From Sphingobacterium sp. SGR-19 (GTDB lineage Bacteria; Bacteroidota; Bacteroidia; Sphingobacteriales; Sphingobacteriaceae): a stretch of DNA of 64,000 nucleotides. Below are positions 8,235-16,996 of the stretch, piece after piece. The first letter of the stretch is position 1. Each line of letters opens with the position of its first letter. The stretch covers positions 124,001 to 188,000 of the forward strand of contig NZ_JAAKGS010000009.1 in the NCBI RefSeq assembly GCF_011043555.1, in the 5' to 3' direction. A program made the position numbers and the translations under genes. Below the pieces are notes generated by a model. That model had not been told where the DNA came from. It saw only the letters and a program-made list of their open reading frames with translations, and searched no databases.

Positions 8235-9212
8235 TTATCCTTTTCCGGTCTTTACTTCGCCGGGGGAAATACCATAATATTTCTTAAAAGCACTGCTGAA
8301 ATTATTTTGATGTCCGTAGCCTGTTCGTATGGCAACTTCGTATACAGATATTTTTTCTTCCAGCAGCAAGACACGGGCTGTTTCCATGCGGATTCGCGTA
8401 AGATAATCGTGTACAGTTACGGAGAAATATTCCTTGAAATCCTTTCTTAACTTGCTCTCGCTCATAAAGACTTCCTGCGCTAATTCTTTTTGATTAGGCG
8501 GATTGGCCATACGTTGTTCGAGTATCTGCCGAGCCAGTTCTAACTTTTTAACATTGTCCTCATCATATAGTGATGAAGAACCCTTGTTATCGTTTTTTTC
8601 GTTATACTGTTCGAATTGATACATGAGGAGTTCCACAATACGTGACTCGGTATGTAATCTGCGAATCTCTCCCGTTTTTTTGGAATCTACTAGCTCTCTA
8701 ATCGTTTGTTGCATTTCATACGTTGCCATTTGGTCTTCTTCAGCAAAAGAAGTATAATGACCTTTCTCGATTTGCTCAACGAAGTGTCTGTGTAACATAG
8801 AGTCTTTTTTTATTAGATTGAGATAATACTCCTTTGATATAACAGCAATAAAGTACGTATATTCTATGCCGGCTTTGACCTCATGACTGTTTTTTATGGT
8901 TGGTATATAACGAATATTGTGGCGGCTCATGCCGTATGGAAGCTTACTATTGGGTGTCTTGAAAAAGATAAATTGACTGGTGATAGCTTCTCCTTCGATT
9001 TCGGTGTAAATATGGGCAGGCTGATCCGCTTGCATATTCGTATATAGAATGAAAAGTCCACTGGTTGATAATTGGAAGTTGTTCATAACGATAGGACTCC
9101 GCACAATTTCTTCTCTTTTTTCCACGAGCGGCTTATCTGGCAAATATTGATCTGGAATTTCCTCTATAAAGAGCCATTCGTCTAATTCTATGATTTTACT
9201 TTTTATCAACAT
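8235..9212 (-). CDS. AraC-family transcriptional regulator of the heme locus
   Basis: 325 residues from the ATG at 9212; a longer frame to 9254 exists but would start deep inside hmuV, and MLIKSKIIELDEW looks like the natural start. The C-terminal 100 residues carry the double helix-turn-helix of AraC proteins (NQKELAQEVFMSESKLRKDF, then VYEVAIRTGYGHQNNFSSAF and KKYYGISPGEV). The N-terminal 200 residues resemble the ligand or sensor part of PchR-like AraC proteins that respond to iron compounds. It is last in the hmuT-hmuU-hmuV run and overlaps the hmuV stop by 17 bases, so control of this locus by iron or heme is a reasonable inference. It ends 7 bases from the convergent permease gene. Confidence 0.88.
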   Translation of the reverse strand: MLIKSKIIELDEWLFIEEIPDQYLPDKPLVEKREEIVRSPIVMNNFQLSTSGLFILYTNMQADQPAHIYTEIEGEAITSQFIFFKTPNSKLPYGMSRHNIRYIPTIKNSHEVKAGIEYTYFIAVISKEYYLNLIKKDSMLHRHFVEQIEKGHYTSFAEEDQMATYEMQQTIRELVDSKKTGEIRRLHTESRIVELLMYQFEQYNEKNDNKGSSSLYDEDNVKKLELARQILEQRMANPPNQKELAQEVFMSESKLRKDFKEYFSVTVHDYLTRIRMETARVLLLEEKISVYEVAIRTGYGHQNNFSSAFKKYYGISPGEVKTGKG

Positions 9213-10029
9213 AAGCTTTAATCGTCTGAATATTAAAAAACTGGGGATCAACACGCATTTCTTTAAAAAGGATATGTGGCTTTAACGAATGGTTATCTAT
9301 ATTTATCAACGATTCGACGGAAAAAATGGTGTAAATGTTTTTACTGTTCAATACTTCATTCGGTGTACCATCCAACCATTTACGACCGTTTTTTAGCATG
9401 ATAATGCGATCAGCATATAAGGATGCCATGTTAATGTCGTGCAAAATGACCAGTACCATAAAACCTAGACGGGATAAACTTTTCGCAATAGACAGAACCT
9501 TTTGTTGGTAATGTAAATCTAATGCAGATATAGGTTCGTCTAATAAGAGTAGCGCATCGGGGTTGTCCCATAATTGACTGAGTACACGGGCCAATTGTAC
9601 ACGCTGTTGTTCGCCGCCGGATAGGCTGAGGTACACGCGGTCGGCAAAATCAGTGATGCCGCAGATGGCCATCGTTTCCTCTACAATTTTCCAATCTCTT
9701 GTCGAAGGAGACGACTGGAAATGTGGATAACGCCCCATAATAACCAGTTCCTTTACTGTATAAGCCATGTTAATAGCGTGCTGTTGGCTTAGCATGGCGC
9801 GACTACGCGCCAACGTTTTACCGTCATATTTATCGATGCATTTATCGAGCAGCATTATACTGCCGGATGTTGGTTTTAACTCGCCGGAAATAAGTCGCAT
9901 CAAGGTCGATTTCCCAGCTCCGTTTGCACCCAACAAGGCTACTACCTCTCCTTTACGTACCTGAAGGGATATATCCTTCAACACGCGATGACCTTTTATT
10001 TCATATGATAATTGTTCTATACGTAGCAT
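9196..10029 (-). CDS. hmuV: heme ABC transporter ATP-binding protein
   Basis: About 277 residues from the ATG at 10029 (another ATG is four codons upstream at 10041). Walker A is GANGAGKST, the signature motif is LSGGEQQR, Walker B is ALLLLDEP, and the H-loop is VILHDINMA. This matches the FecE/HmuV group that energises uptake of siderophores or heme through a FecCD-type permease. The permease gene hmuU ends 21 bases upstream, and hmuT stands before that. Heme rather than siderophore specificity is inferred from the HmuY-like proteins and heme oxygenase encoded in the divergent half of the locus. Confidence 0.93.
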   Translation of the reverse strand: MLRIEQLSYEIKGHRVLKDISLQVRKGEVVALLGANGAGKSTLMRLISGELKPTSGSIMLLDKCIDKYDGKTLARSRAMLSQQHAINMAYTVKELVIMGRYPHFQSSPSTRDWKIVEETMAICGITDFADRVYLSLSGGEQQRVQLARVLSQLWDNPDALLLLDEPISALDLHYQQKVLSIAKSLSRLGFMVLVILHDINMASLYADRIIMLKNGRKWLDGTPNEVLNSKNIYTIFSVESLINIDNHSLKPHILFKEMRVDPQFFNIQTIKAYVDKK

Positions 10030-10050
10030 CAAACTTAGCAATAGTTGTTA

Positions 10051-11085
10051 TTATTTGTTTTCTTTTATTAAAATATAGAGAAAAACAGGTGTTCCGAGTA
10101 GTGCGGTAATGACTCCGATGGGTAATTCTATAGGCGCTACCAACGTGCGCGATAGTACGTCGGCCAGCGTCAATATCATTGCGCCGAGTAGCATAGACCC
10201 GATCAATACGTATCTATAATCTACACCGCCAAGTAACCTCACTGTATGTGGCACTAACAAACCAATAAAACCAATAATACCCGATACTGCAACAGAGGCA
10301 CCGACAGCTAAAGTTGAAAACAGAACGACCCAGCGTTTTGTATAATCTGTGTTGATACCCAATAATGCGGCCTGGCCTTCTCCAAGGGCGAATGCATTGA
10401 GGGCTTTGCCAAAGAAGGGAAGGCAGGCCAATGGAAGTAAAATAAACGGAAATATGGCTCCGAGATTTTCCCATGTTGCCCCGCCTAAACTACCGAGCAT
10501 CCAGAAAGTAATGGTCCGTAATTGCTGTTCGGTAGCCATATAGGTCGTCAACCCAGTCAGCGCGCCCGCTAATGCATTGATGGCAATTCCTGCCAAAAGC
10601 ATCGTGGTGATATTCGGATGTCCGTTTTTTTTCGATATCTGGTAAACCGCAAATGCTGTTAAACCAGCACCTGCAAAGGCACCAAAAGCCAGAAGATAAT
10701 ATCCTAATAGCTCAGAGAGGCTTACAAAGAGTAGCGTTTCGAAAGCAATGATCAATACGGCAAAGAGTGATGCACCAGCCGATATGCCGATGAGTCCGGG
10801 TTCAGCTAGCGGATTGCGGAAGATCCCCTGGATCGCTGCACCGGATATGCCCAAGGCAGCGCCCACTAACATGCCTAATAGTACGCGTGGCATACGTATA
10901 GCAAAAAGTACATCTGCAAACATCTCGTCAGCGGTCGTGTTTTGTGATAACCCGATCTTGTTTGCCAATGCGATAAATACTTCTTTGGTCGGGATATTGA
11001 ATGCCCCTAACCCCAAGGATATGATTGCCGTTAATGCCATGATAACTAGAATAGTCACGAGTATAATGCGCTGTTTAAGGATCAT
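10051..11085 (-). CDS. hmuU: heme ABC transporter permease (FecCD family)
   Basis: 344 residues with about ten hydrophobic helices, as in BtuC and HmuU. The FecCD mark FRNPLAEPGLIGISAGA is near residue 90, and GIIGFIGLLVPHTVRLLGG is near residue 270, followed by the DVLSRTL and ELPIGVITALLGTPVF C-terminal marks. It forms the inner-membrane channel for heme with HmuV on the cytoplasmic side and HmuT in the periplasm. It begins 8 bases after the hmuT stop, which indicates one operon. Confidence 0.94.
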   Translation of the reverse strand: MILKQRIILVTILVIMALTAIISLGLGAFNIPTKEVFIALANKIGLSQNTTADEMFADVLFAIRMPRVLLGMLVGAALGISGAAIQGIFRNPLAEPGLIGISAGASLFAVLIIAFETLLFVSLSELLGYYLLAFGAFAGAGLTAFAVYQISKKNGHPNITTMLLAGIAINALAGALTGLTTYMATEQQLRTITFWMLGSLGGATWENLGAIFPFILLPLACLPFFGKALNAFALGEGQAALLGINTDYTKRWVVLFSTLAVGASVAVSGIIGFIGLLVPHTVRLLGGVDYRYVLIGSMLLGAMILTLADVLSRTLVAPIELPIGVITALLGTPVFLYILIKENK

Positions 11086-11093
11086 TTCGTCTG

Positions 11094-11951
11094 TTATTTG
11101 TACACGGCTTTTATGGCAGAATTAAGTTCTCGTATAGCTTCCGGTAACCTGTTGGAGAAATTGATGAGCAACGGGCCGTTGATTTGGATTATTCTTTTAT
11201 TTTTTCCTGCACTGGTTAGACGTACACCAGGTAATTTGAGCATAGCTTCTTTCCCCCCAAGGCTGCTGAGACCGAAATCAAACATCAGTATGATATCAGG
11301 GTTTGCACTGACCAACGCCTCTGTCGTATAGGGTTTAAAATCAGCAAATTCTTGTATTGCATTTTGAGCTCCTGCCAATTTTATAATTTCGTCTATGCTA
11401 CTGCCTTTTCCCGCTACACTCATGGTTCCGGTTCCTCTGGCATAAATGAAAAGTACCTTTGGTGTTTTTGTAAAAGGTTGTTTCTTCATGGACAATTCAA
11501 CTTCTTGAAGTGCTTTTTGTGTCGTGCCTACCAGTTCTTTTCCGCGATCTGTCTCACCTAATGCATCGGCAACATTCTGGATAAAATTTAAAGCACCTTT
11601 AAGTGAATATTGCTGGCGGATAGCAACGAACTTAACGCCTGCGGTTTCCAATTGTTGTACAACAGTACGGGGTGTTTCACCCTCAATCGCCAACACAATA
11701 TCAGGTTTAAAACGGATCAAACCTTCAGATGATACTGACCTGTTTTTGCTAACTTTTGGTAATTTTTTTGCCATAGCCGGCGATTCGCTTGTCACGTCCG
11801 TAGCGACAATCGAACAACCGAAACCTAAAGCAAACACTGTTTCTGTCAACGCGCTATTTAAAGTAATGATACGTTTTGGGGCTGCTTCCACAAAAAGTAG
11901 CGTAGTAAGCAGAAATAGGGTGAGACTATATTTTTTTAAGATAAGTTCCAT
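11094..11951 (-). CDS. hmuT: periplasmic heme-binding protein
   Basis: 285 residues from the ATG at 11951, chosen because MELILKKYSLTLFLLTTLLF makes a clean signal peptide ending near VEA; an ATG eight codons upstream (11975) is also possible. The mature part is a class III solute-binding protein: RIITLNSALTETVFALG, then KPDIVLAIEG and a C-terminal lobe ending in LPEAIREL. HmuT-type proteins deliver heme to HmuUV. It is the first gene of the minus-strand operon and is divergent from the TonB-dependent receptor gene, with which it shares a 251-base control region. Confidence 0.9.
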   Translation of the reverse strand: MELILKKYSLTLFLLTTLLFVEAAPKRIITLNSALTETVFALGFGCSIVATDVTSESPAMAKKLPKVSKNRSVSSEGLIRFKPDIVLAIEGETPRTVVQQLETAGVKFVAIRQQYSLKGALNFIQNVADALGETDRGKELVGTTQKALQEVELSMKKQPFTKTPKVLFIYARGTGTMSVAGKGSSIDEIIKLAGAQNAIQEFADFKPYTTEALVSANPDIILMFDFGLSSLGGKEAMLKLPGVRLTSAGKNKRIIQINGPLLINFSNRLPEAIRELNSAIKAVYK

Positions 11952-11979
11952 AAATTTTTTGTTTTTGTGATACAAATCA

Positions 11980-12002
11980 AAACAATAATTAGTCTAAATA
12001 CA
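11980..12002 (-). promoter_or_regulatory. weak Fur-like half-site upstream of hmuT
   Basis: On the minus strand it reads TATTTAGACTAATT, resembling one arm of the better palindrome at 12181-12203, but the other arm is poorly conserved. It lies about 30-50 bases before the hmuT start. This is only a suggestion. Confidence 0.2.
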
Positions 12003-12180
12003 AGTAATTACTAAACTTCTTTTGGAATTTTAATTACTGTTTTTGCATGATAAATATCTGATAAATAGATAGTTGTTTTAATTTTTATTGTATAGGTGTT
12101 TTTAGTTATGTCGATTTTCATATATAATTTGACGGAAATCATATAGACTTTTCGCTTTCATTTATGTTCTTTTGTAATTG

Positions 12181-12203
12181 TTATTTAGAATAATTAAAAA
12201 TAA
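12181..12203. promoter_or_regulatory. Fur-like inverted repeat overlapping the receptor start codon
   Basis: Arms TTATTTAGAAT (12181-12191) and ATTAAAAATAA (12193-12203) around a central A match as an inverted repeat at 9 of 11 positions. The sequence resembles the TTTAGAAT-N-ATTCTAAA type of Fur site. The last base is the A of the receptor ATG, so a bound repressor would block start of the receptor transcript or its translation start region. Assignment to Fur is inference from context. Confidence 0.4.
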
Positions 12204-14578
12204 TGGTTGGTCGATTAGAGATCTTTAAACAGTGTCTTTTTTTTATATTGTTGCTCCCGTTAGGTGTTGTCTCACAAGAGAAATATAGAATAGACGGAAA
12301 AGTCAGGTTAACAGATTTAAAGGAAACTTCAGATCAGATATTATTAACATTATGGCCCGACCAGCACGTCCTAAACACAGATAAATCCGGACGATTTCGC
12401 TTTACAGAACTGTACGAAGGGACATATAGATTACGTGTAGAGCACGTTGGGTATGCTTCACAAGAACTCGAGGTCGTATTGGAAGGTAAAGATGTGGATT
12501 TGGAAATCGAATTGGAGCTTGAAAGTTATGCAATAGAAGGAGTGGAAGTGAGAGGTAAACAGACAGCGGTGGACAATTTGGTAAAGGCAGAAAATGCAGC
12601 TATGCCCGTTACGGTCATTACACGTAGAGAAATTGAACTCATGGGAAGCAGGCGATTGGATGAGATCATGAAAGAACAGACGGGCGTTGCCGTGGTCAAC
12701 GATATTGCGAGTGGATCGCGTGCTATTGGTGTCCAGGTACAAGGTTTTAGCAGTAATTATGTAATGGTATTGATCGATGGACAACCTATGTTGGGTCGGA
12801 ATAACGGAAACTTTGATTTGTCTCGTATCTCGGTTACAAACGTGGAACGTATTGAAATGATAAAAGGAGCTTCTTCTTGTTTATATGGGAGTGATGCACT
12901 GGGGGGAGCAATCAATATCATTACGCGTTATGGAGCAATTACTCCGCAAGCACACGCTTCTTTGCTATATGGCAGTTTAAACACAGTTGATGCTACGGTC
13001 GAAGCGGAGACCCCTTTTGCAAATCAACGGGGTTCCGTTGTAATGTCGGGTAATTATTACAAGACCGATGGTTTCAATACAGATTCGAGATATATGATCG
13101 GAGGAACAACCATACCACCTTATAGTAATTATAGTTTTCAAGGACGGGCGCGATATCGATTATCCAGAGATGGTACATTGGGTATAACTACGCGATATAC
13201 CGAAGGGAACTCTGAAATGGTTAATATGTGGTCTGATGAATGGGTTAACGAAGATAAACAAACGGATCGCGACCTAAATCTCTCCGCCAGCTACGACTAT
13301 AACTTCGCCAATGGTGTACGGAGTATGAGCCGTTATTATTTTACCCGATACGAAAATGAAATGCAAACTAACTGGATCAGCCAAAACGCGTTAATCGGAG
13401 CAGAAAAGTTTGGGCAGCAAATACATCGATTGGAACAACAGTTTGCTTATGCACCAATTGGTAGTATTCAATTGACTGGAGGAATAGGTGGGAGTTTGGA
13501 ACTGATGGATAATAAAGACTTAGGTCAGGAAAGAAATTTAAATACGGCATTTGCTTATCTGCAGACTGAATGGCAACCTTTAACAAGACTGCGAGCAACG
13601 ACGGGGTTGAGATATGATCACACGAATGTCTATCGGGGGCGTGTGAGTCCGAGTCTGGGGCTGCAATATAATTTATCTGAAGAATGGCTGATGAAAGCGG
13701 GTGTTGGAGCTGGTTTCAAGGCTCCGGATTACAAGATGCGCTATCAAGTTTTTTATAATCCGGCTGCAAATTATATGGTTGTCGGGACCGATCAAGTGCG
13801 AGACGTGATGGAAGCGTTAGATAGAAATGGTGAATTGAGCTTTCATAATTCCTACATGCTTAATTTGACTGCAGGTAATCTGAAAGCAGAAAATAGCCTG
13901 TCGAGTAACGTCGGTTTCATCTGGAATCCAAATAGCGGTCTACGTGCGGAAGCTTCTGTTTTTTATCATCGTATCGCTAATCAGATCAATGCGGTAGCGG
14001 TAGGGAATGGAACGACTGTGGGACAAATTTTTACATATCGCAATCTGCCTCGTGCGGCCAATAAAGGCTTTGAATTATCTCTAGGTTATCGCCCCTTGGA
14101 AAATCTGAACTTATCTGTAGGCTACCAATACCTGATTGCAAAGGATTTATCGGTATTGGATAGTATTCGTGCTGGTAACTATCCATACAACCAAATGATC
14201 AACAATTCAATAACCGGAGAATCCCGCCCCGTAACAATAGGAGATTATTGGGGAATTGAAGATCGCTCGCGCCACATGGTCAATTTAAAAGCCACGTATG
14301 AATATCAACCCTGGAACATGACATTTAATCTGCGAGCAAATATTCGCGGCCGCTATCCTTTCCAGGAAATTAACGGGAATCAGTTTATTGACGAATACGA
14401 TGCCTTTGTACCAGACCATACCCTGCTAAACTTAACGATGGAGAAAAAGCTGTGGAAGAACAAGCTGACTCTTCGTCTTATAGCAGACAATCTATTGGGA
14501 TTCACACACCGGTATATGCCGGGACAACCGGGTAGGGTTATATTAGGTGGCGTGAGTTATCGGTGGTTTAAAGAATAA
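12203..14578 (+). CDS. TonB-dependent heme receptor (HmuR-like)
   Basis: 791 residues: a signal peptide (about 1-24), then a CarboxypepD_reg-like domain (about 28-115) common in Bacteroidota receptors, then the plug domain (IELMGSRRLDEIMKEQTGVA, and the VERIEMIKGASSCLYGSDAL region) and a 22-strand barrel ending in an aromatic residue (SYRWFKE). It takes heme or hemoprotein-derived heme across the outer membrane using TonB energy. It is first in the plus-strand half of the locus and is followed by two HmuY-like lipoprotein genes and heme oxygenase. Heme specificity comes from that context; the plug and barrel alone would also fit other iron compounds. I keep the symbol blank because of that. 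Confidence 0.93.
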   Translation: MVGRLEIFKQCLFFILLLPLGVVSQEKYRIDGKVRLTDLKETSDQILLTLWPDQHVLNTDKSGRFRFTELYEGTYRLRVEHVGYASQELEVVLEGKDVDLEIELELESYAIEGVEVRGKQTAVDNLVKAENAAMPVTVITRREIELMGSRRLDEIMKEQTGVAVVNDIASGSRAIGVQVQGFSSNYVMVLIDGQPMLGRNNGNFDLSRISVTNVERIEMIKGASSCLYGSDALGGAINIITRYGAITPQAHASLLYGSLNTVDATVEAETPFANQRGSVVMSGNYYKTDGFNTDSRYMIGGTTIPPYSNYSFQGRARYRLSRDGTLGITTRYTEGNSEMVNMWSDEWVNEDKQTDRDLNLSASYDYNFANGVRSMSRYYFTRYENEMQTNWISQNALIGAEKFGQQIHRLEQQFAYAPIGSIQLTGGIGGSLELMDNKDLGQERNLNTAFAYLQTEWQPLTRLRATTGLRYDHTNVYRGRVSPSLGLQYNLSEEWLMKAGVGAGFKAPDYKMRYQVFYNPAANYMVVGTDQVRDVMEALDRNGELSFHNSYMLNLTAGNLKAENSLSSNVGFIWNPNSGLRAEASVFYHRIANQINAVAVGNGTTVGQIFTYRNLPRAANKGFELSLGYRPLENLNLSVGYQYLIAKDLSVLDSIRAGNYPYNQMINNSITGESRPVTIGDYWGIEDRSRHMVNLKATYEYQPWNMTFNLRANIRGRYPFQEINGNQFIDEYDAFVPDHTLLNLTMEKKLWKNKLTLRLIADNLLGFTHRYMPGQPGRVILGGVSYRWFKE

Positions 14579-14609
14579 CCGTTTTTAAAAAAAATAAAAT
14601 AAATACATC

Positions 14610-15365
14610 ATGATGAAGACAAGAGATATGATTATCAGTGAATTAAAACCCATTATTGCATTGGGGGAATTGGGTAGTTGTCTGTTCTGTATCATCATAT
14701 TACTTGCAATGCAAGCCTGTGGAAAGGATGACGATGCCGCCCCACCGTTAGAGGATGGTCGCAGTATAGTGATTTATGATCTACCAGGAGATACAGAGGC
14801 CTCTATGGGAGAAGGTGTCGATGGAAAAGAACAGCGAGATGCCTATACATTTCTATTCCGGTTTCGTGACCAAAGACAAATATGGATCAAGACGAAAGAA
14901 GATTCCTTGAAGTGGTTGAAAACATTAGATTGGGATATTGCTTTCACAAGAGAGTACAATTCTGAGGTGCACATCAATAACGCACAGCATATACGAAGTC
15001 CCGGGTTTGAAGGCCCTGCAACGAATACGGCGGTTATGATGATTAATCAACCCTATGATGGGGTAACCACTGCACCGAGTGACGGGGAATTTGATAAAAG
15101 TGATATCGACCGTATAGGGTGGGCTTTTTCCGAATCCTCCAGTGGCTGGTTTCGCTATAGTTTAGACACCCACCTGATGCAACCTTTGCCCAACCGTACC
15201 TATGTTATTCGATTACCTAACGGTAAATATGCAAAACTACAGTTGATTAATGCATACAAGGGAAATCCACCTGTCGTCACGAATATGAACTGGCCAGCTC
15301 CTTATTTTACCTTCCGGTATTATGTGCAGGAAGATGGTAGTAAAAATTTAAAAACAAGCGAATAA
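14610..15365 (+). CDS. HmuY-like heme-binding lipoprotein, first copy
   Basis: 251 residues with a long N-terminal segment before a hydrophobic stretch and lipobox ending at Cys37 (LAMQAC), then an acidic linker. The mature part has the HmuY-family pattern: YTFLFRFRDQRQIWIKT, KTLDWDIAF, a Gly/Trp region SGWFRYSLDTH, and the late RTYVIRLPNGKYAKLQ. HmuY proteins are surface lipoproteins that take heme from host or environmental hemoproteins and pass it to an HmuR-type receptor. The gene follows the receptor by 31 bases. It differs strongly from the next gene, so the two are old paralogs, not a recent duplication. Confidence 0.85.
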   Translation: MMKTRDMIISELKPIIALGELGSCLFCIIILLAMQACGKDDDAAPPLEDGRSIVIYDLPGDTEASMGEGVDGKEQRDAYTFLFRFRDQRQIWIKTKEDSLKWLKTLDWDIAFTREYNSEVHINNAQHIRSPGFEGPATNTAVMMINQPYDGVTTAPSDGEFDKSDIDRIGWAFSESSSGWFRYSLDTHLMQPLPNRTYVIRLPNGKYAKLQLINAYKGNPPVVTNMNWPAPYFTFRYYVQEDGSKNLKTSE

Positions 15366-15413
15366 TTTACGGCTATAAAAGCCACATTTTGATAACTTTT
15401 TAACTATTTTATA

Positions 15414-16166
15414 ATGAACAAACTATTTAGAATTGTTGCACTAGCATGTGCAATTAGCGTAGGACTTACTGCCTGTGAGAAAAACAGCGATCCTATAAAT
15501 GATGAAGAGGATAATGGAAATTATTACAAACTTATCCGTGTCGAAAATCTACCTATAGCCCCAACGGGTGAGGGATCTGAGCCGAATGAGTCTGGCGTTT
15601 ATTTTTACAGCCTATCGGAAAACAGATCGATACCGCAGGACTCCGTTAATTCTGCCAAGTGGGATTTGGCGTTTGGAGGTATGTTTACGAGCTTCTTATC
15701 GGGTAATAATGGAACGGATGAAGGAAATCATGGTGTAGGAAGCAATGCAGTTGGAGGGATTGACATCGTAGAAAAGGAGTTTAATGACGTTGAACAACTC
15801 CCTTCGGGTATTGAATTCAAAACAGGTAAAGATGTGATAGGTACGGATGATCAAGGTTTCTTTGGTGCAGGAATGGGTTGGTATCTGTATGACTTTAATG
15901 GAACGCTGGTACGTGAGGGAGCAGAAGAAGATAAACATGTGGCCTATGCGTTGGCGGAGCCTATTACCAAAAAAGATGGATCGGTTATCCAACCGCGTAC
16001 AGTTATTTTGAAAACCGCCAATGGAGATTATGCAAAAATTAAAATGATTTCTTGTTACAAAGACTTGTTCAAACAGGAACAATGGAAAAAAGGTGAACCG
16101 ATTATGTATGCCACATTTGAATATGTATTGATTCCAGGAGATCGTAATACCTTCGAGATTCGATAG
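15414..16166 (+). CDS. HmuY-like heme-binding lipoprotein, second copy
   Basis: 250 residues with a compact signal peptide and lipobox ending at Cys21 (GLTAC). Family pattern: FYSLSENRSIPQDS, SAKWDLAFGG, a middle Gly-rich loop, GAGMGWYLYDFNG, and RTVILKTANGDYAKIKMIS near the C-terminus. It starts 48 bases after the first copy. The WDLAFGG and DYAKIKM blocks align with WDIAF and KYAKLQL of the first copy, but little else does. Heme ligands cannot be assigned from sequence. It may have a different heme source or act as a second relay to the same receptor. Confidence 0.85.
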   Translation: MNKLFRIVALACAISVGLTACEKNSDPINDEEDNGNYYKLIRVENLPIAPTGEGSEPNESGVYFYSLSENRSIPQDSVNSAKWDLAFGGMFTSFLSGNNGTDEGNHGVGSNAVGGIDIVEKEFNDVEQLPSGIEFKTGKDVIGTDDQGFFGAGMGWYLYDFNGTLVREGAEEDKHVAYALAEPITKKDGSVIQPRTVILKTANGDYAKIKMISCYKDLFKQEQWKKGEPIMYATFEYVLIPGDRNTFEIR

Positions 16167-16312
16167 GATCATAAATGGGGTTGGCAATCGGGCATTGAAA
16201 GGTTGGTAATCTTGAAATATCGGTTTGCAGACATAAAACGTCAGATTTCAGCATCCAATAAAGGGAATTTATACTAATCTTTGTATAGAAACAGTTTATA
16301 ATAGAAAAGAAT

Positions 16313-16873
16313 ATGTTAAATCAAAATATCAAAGAAAACACAAAAGAGGCACACCAAACCTTAGAGGGGGTGGTGGTGAGACAACTTAAAGCCGTTCGAT
16401 CTGATGCGGATTATGCAGAAGTACTTAAGAATTTTTACGCTTATTTCAATGCCGTAGAAAAAGCCATCGCTCCATTTATCACATCAGACGTGTTGCCCGA
16501 TTATGCCGAACGACGTAATTCATCCTATATTAAAGCCGATATAGAAGAGCTTGGTGGAAATATAAACGATTTGCCTACGACGACAGCGCCGGCAGTAAGC
16601 AATACATTGGAGGCGTTGAGTGCATTGTACGTATTGGAAGGTTCTATTATGGGCGGTCCATATATTGTACAAATGTTGAATAAATACGGTGTAATGAAAG
16701 GAACGTCTTTCTTTTCCGGCTATGGAGAAAATACTGGTAAAATGTGGAGCACATTTGTTGATGTATTGAATAAGCACGGTGAAGGCCCCGATAGCCAAAA
16801 GCGAGCTATTGAAGTTGCCAACGAGACCTTTGCCCGATTTGGAGACGTGTTTAGAAGCGTAACGGCTGAATAG
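16313..16873 (+). CDS. hemO: biliverdin-producing heme oxygenase
   Basis: 186 residues, in the size range of bacterial heme oxygenases. The proximal heme ligand is probably His14 (KEAHQTLE), and the distal helix motif is GSIMGGPYI (Gly110 to Gly115 GSxxGG), the flexible glycine pair that lets O2 bind. The enzyme opens heme to biliverdin, iron and CO in the cytoplasm, so it releases the iron brought in by HmuTUV. It is the last gene of the plus-strand half of the heme locus, 146 bases after the second HmuY-like gene, with a terminator 20 bases downstream. The larger gap leaves room for its own promoter. Confidence 0.93.
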   Translation: MLNQNIKENTKEAHQTLEGVVVRQLKAVRSDADYAEVLKNFYAYFNAVEKAIAPFITSDVLPDYAERRNSSYIKADIEELGGNINDLPTTTAPAVSNTLEALSALYVLEGSIMGGPYIVQMLNKYGVMKGTSFFSGYGENTGKMWSTFVDVLNKHGEGPDSQKRAIEVANETFARFGDVFRSVTAE

Positions 16874-16893
16874 CGCTAACGTTCAAAAAAGTA

Positions 16894-16927
16894 AATCCTC
16901 GCCATATCTTGGCGAGGATTTTTTTTC
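16894..16927 (+). terminator. terminator after heme oxygenase
   Basis: Stem AATCCTCGCCA (16894-16904) with TGGCGAGGATT (16910-16920), a 5-base loop and a following T-run (at least seven T). Confidence 0.93.
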
Positions 16928-16996
16928 TTTTTCTAAAAATTATCGTACTTTAATAGCAACGTAAATCAATTTAAAGTTAAACAAAGAGAAAAGAAT

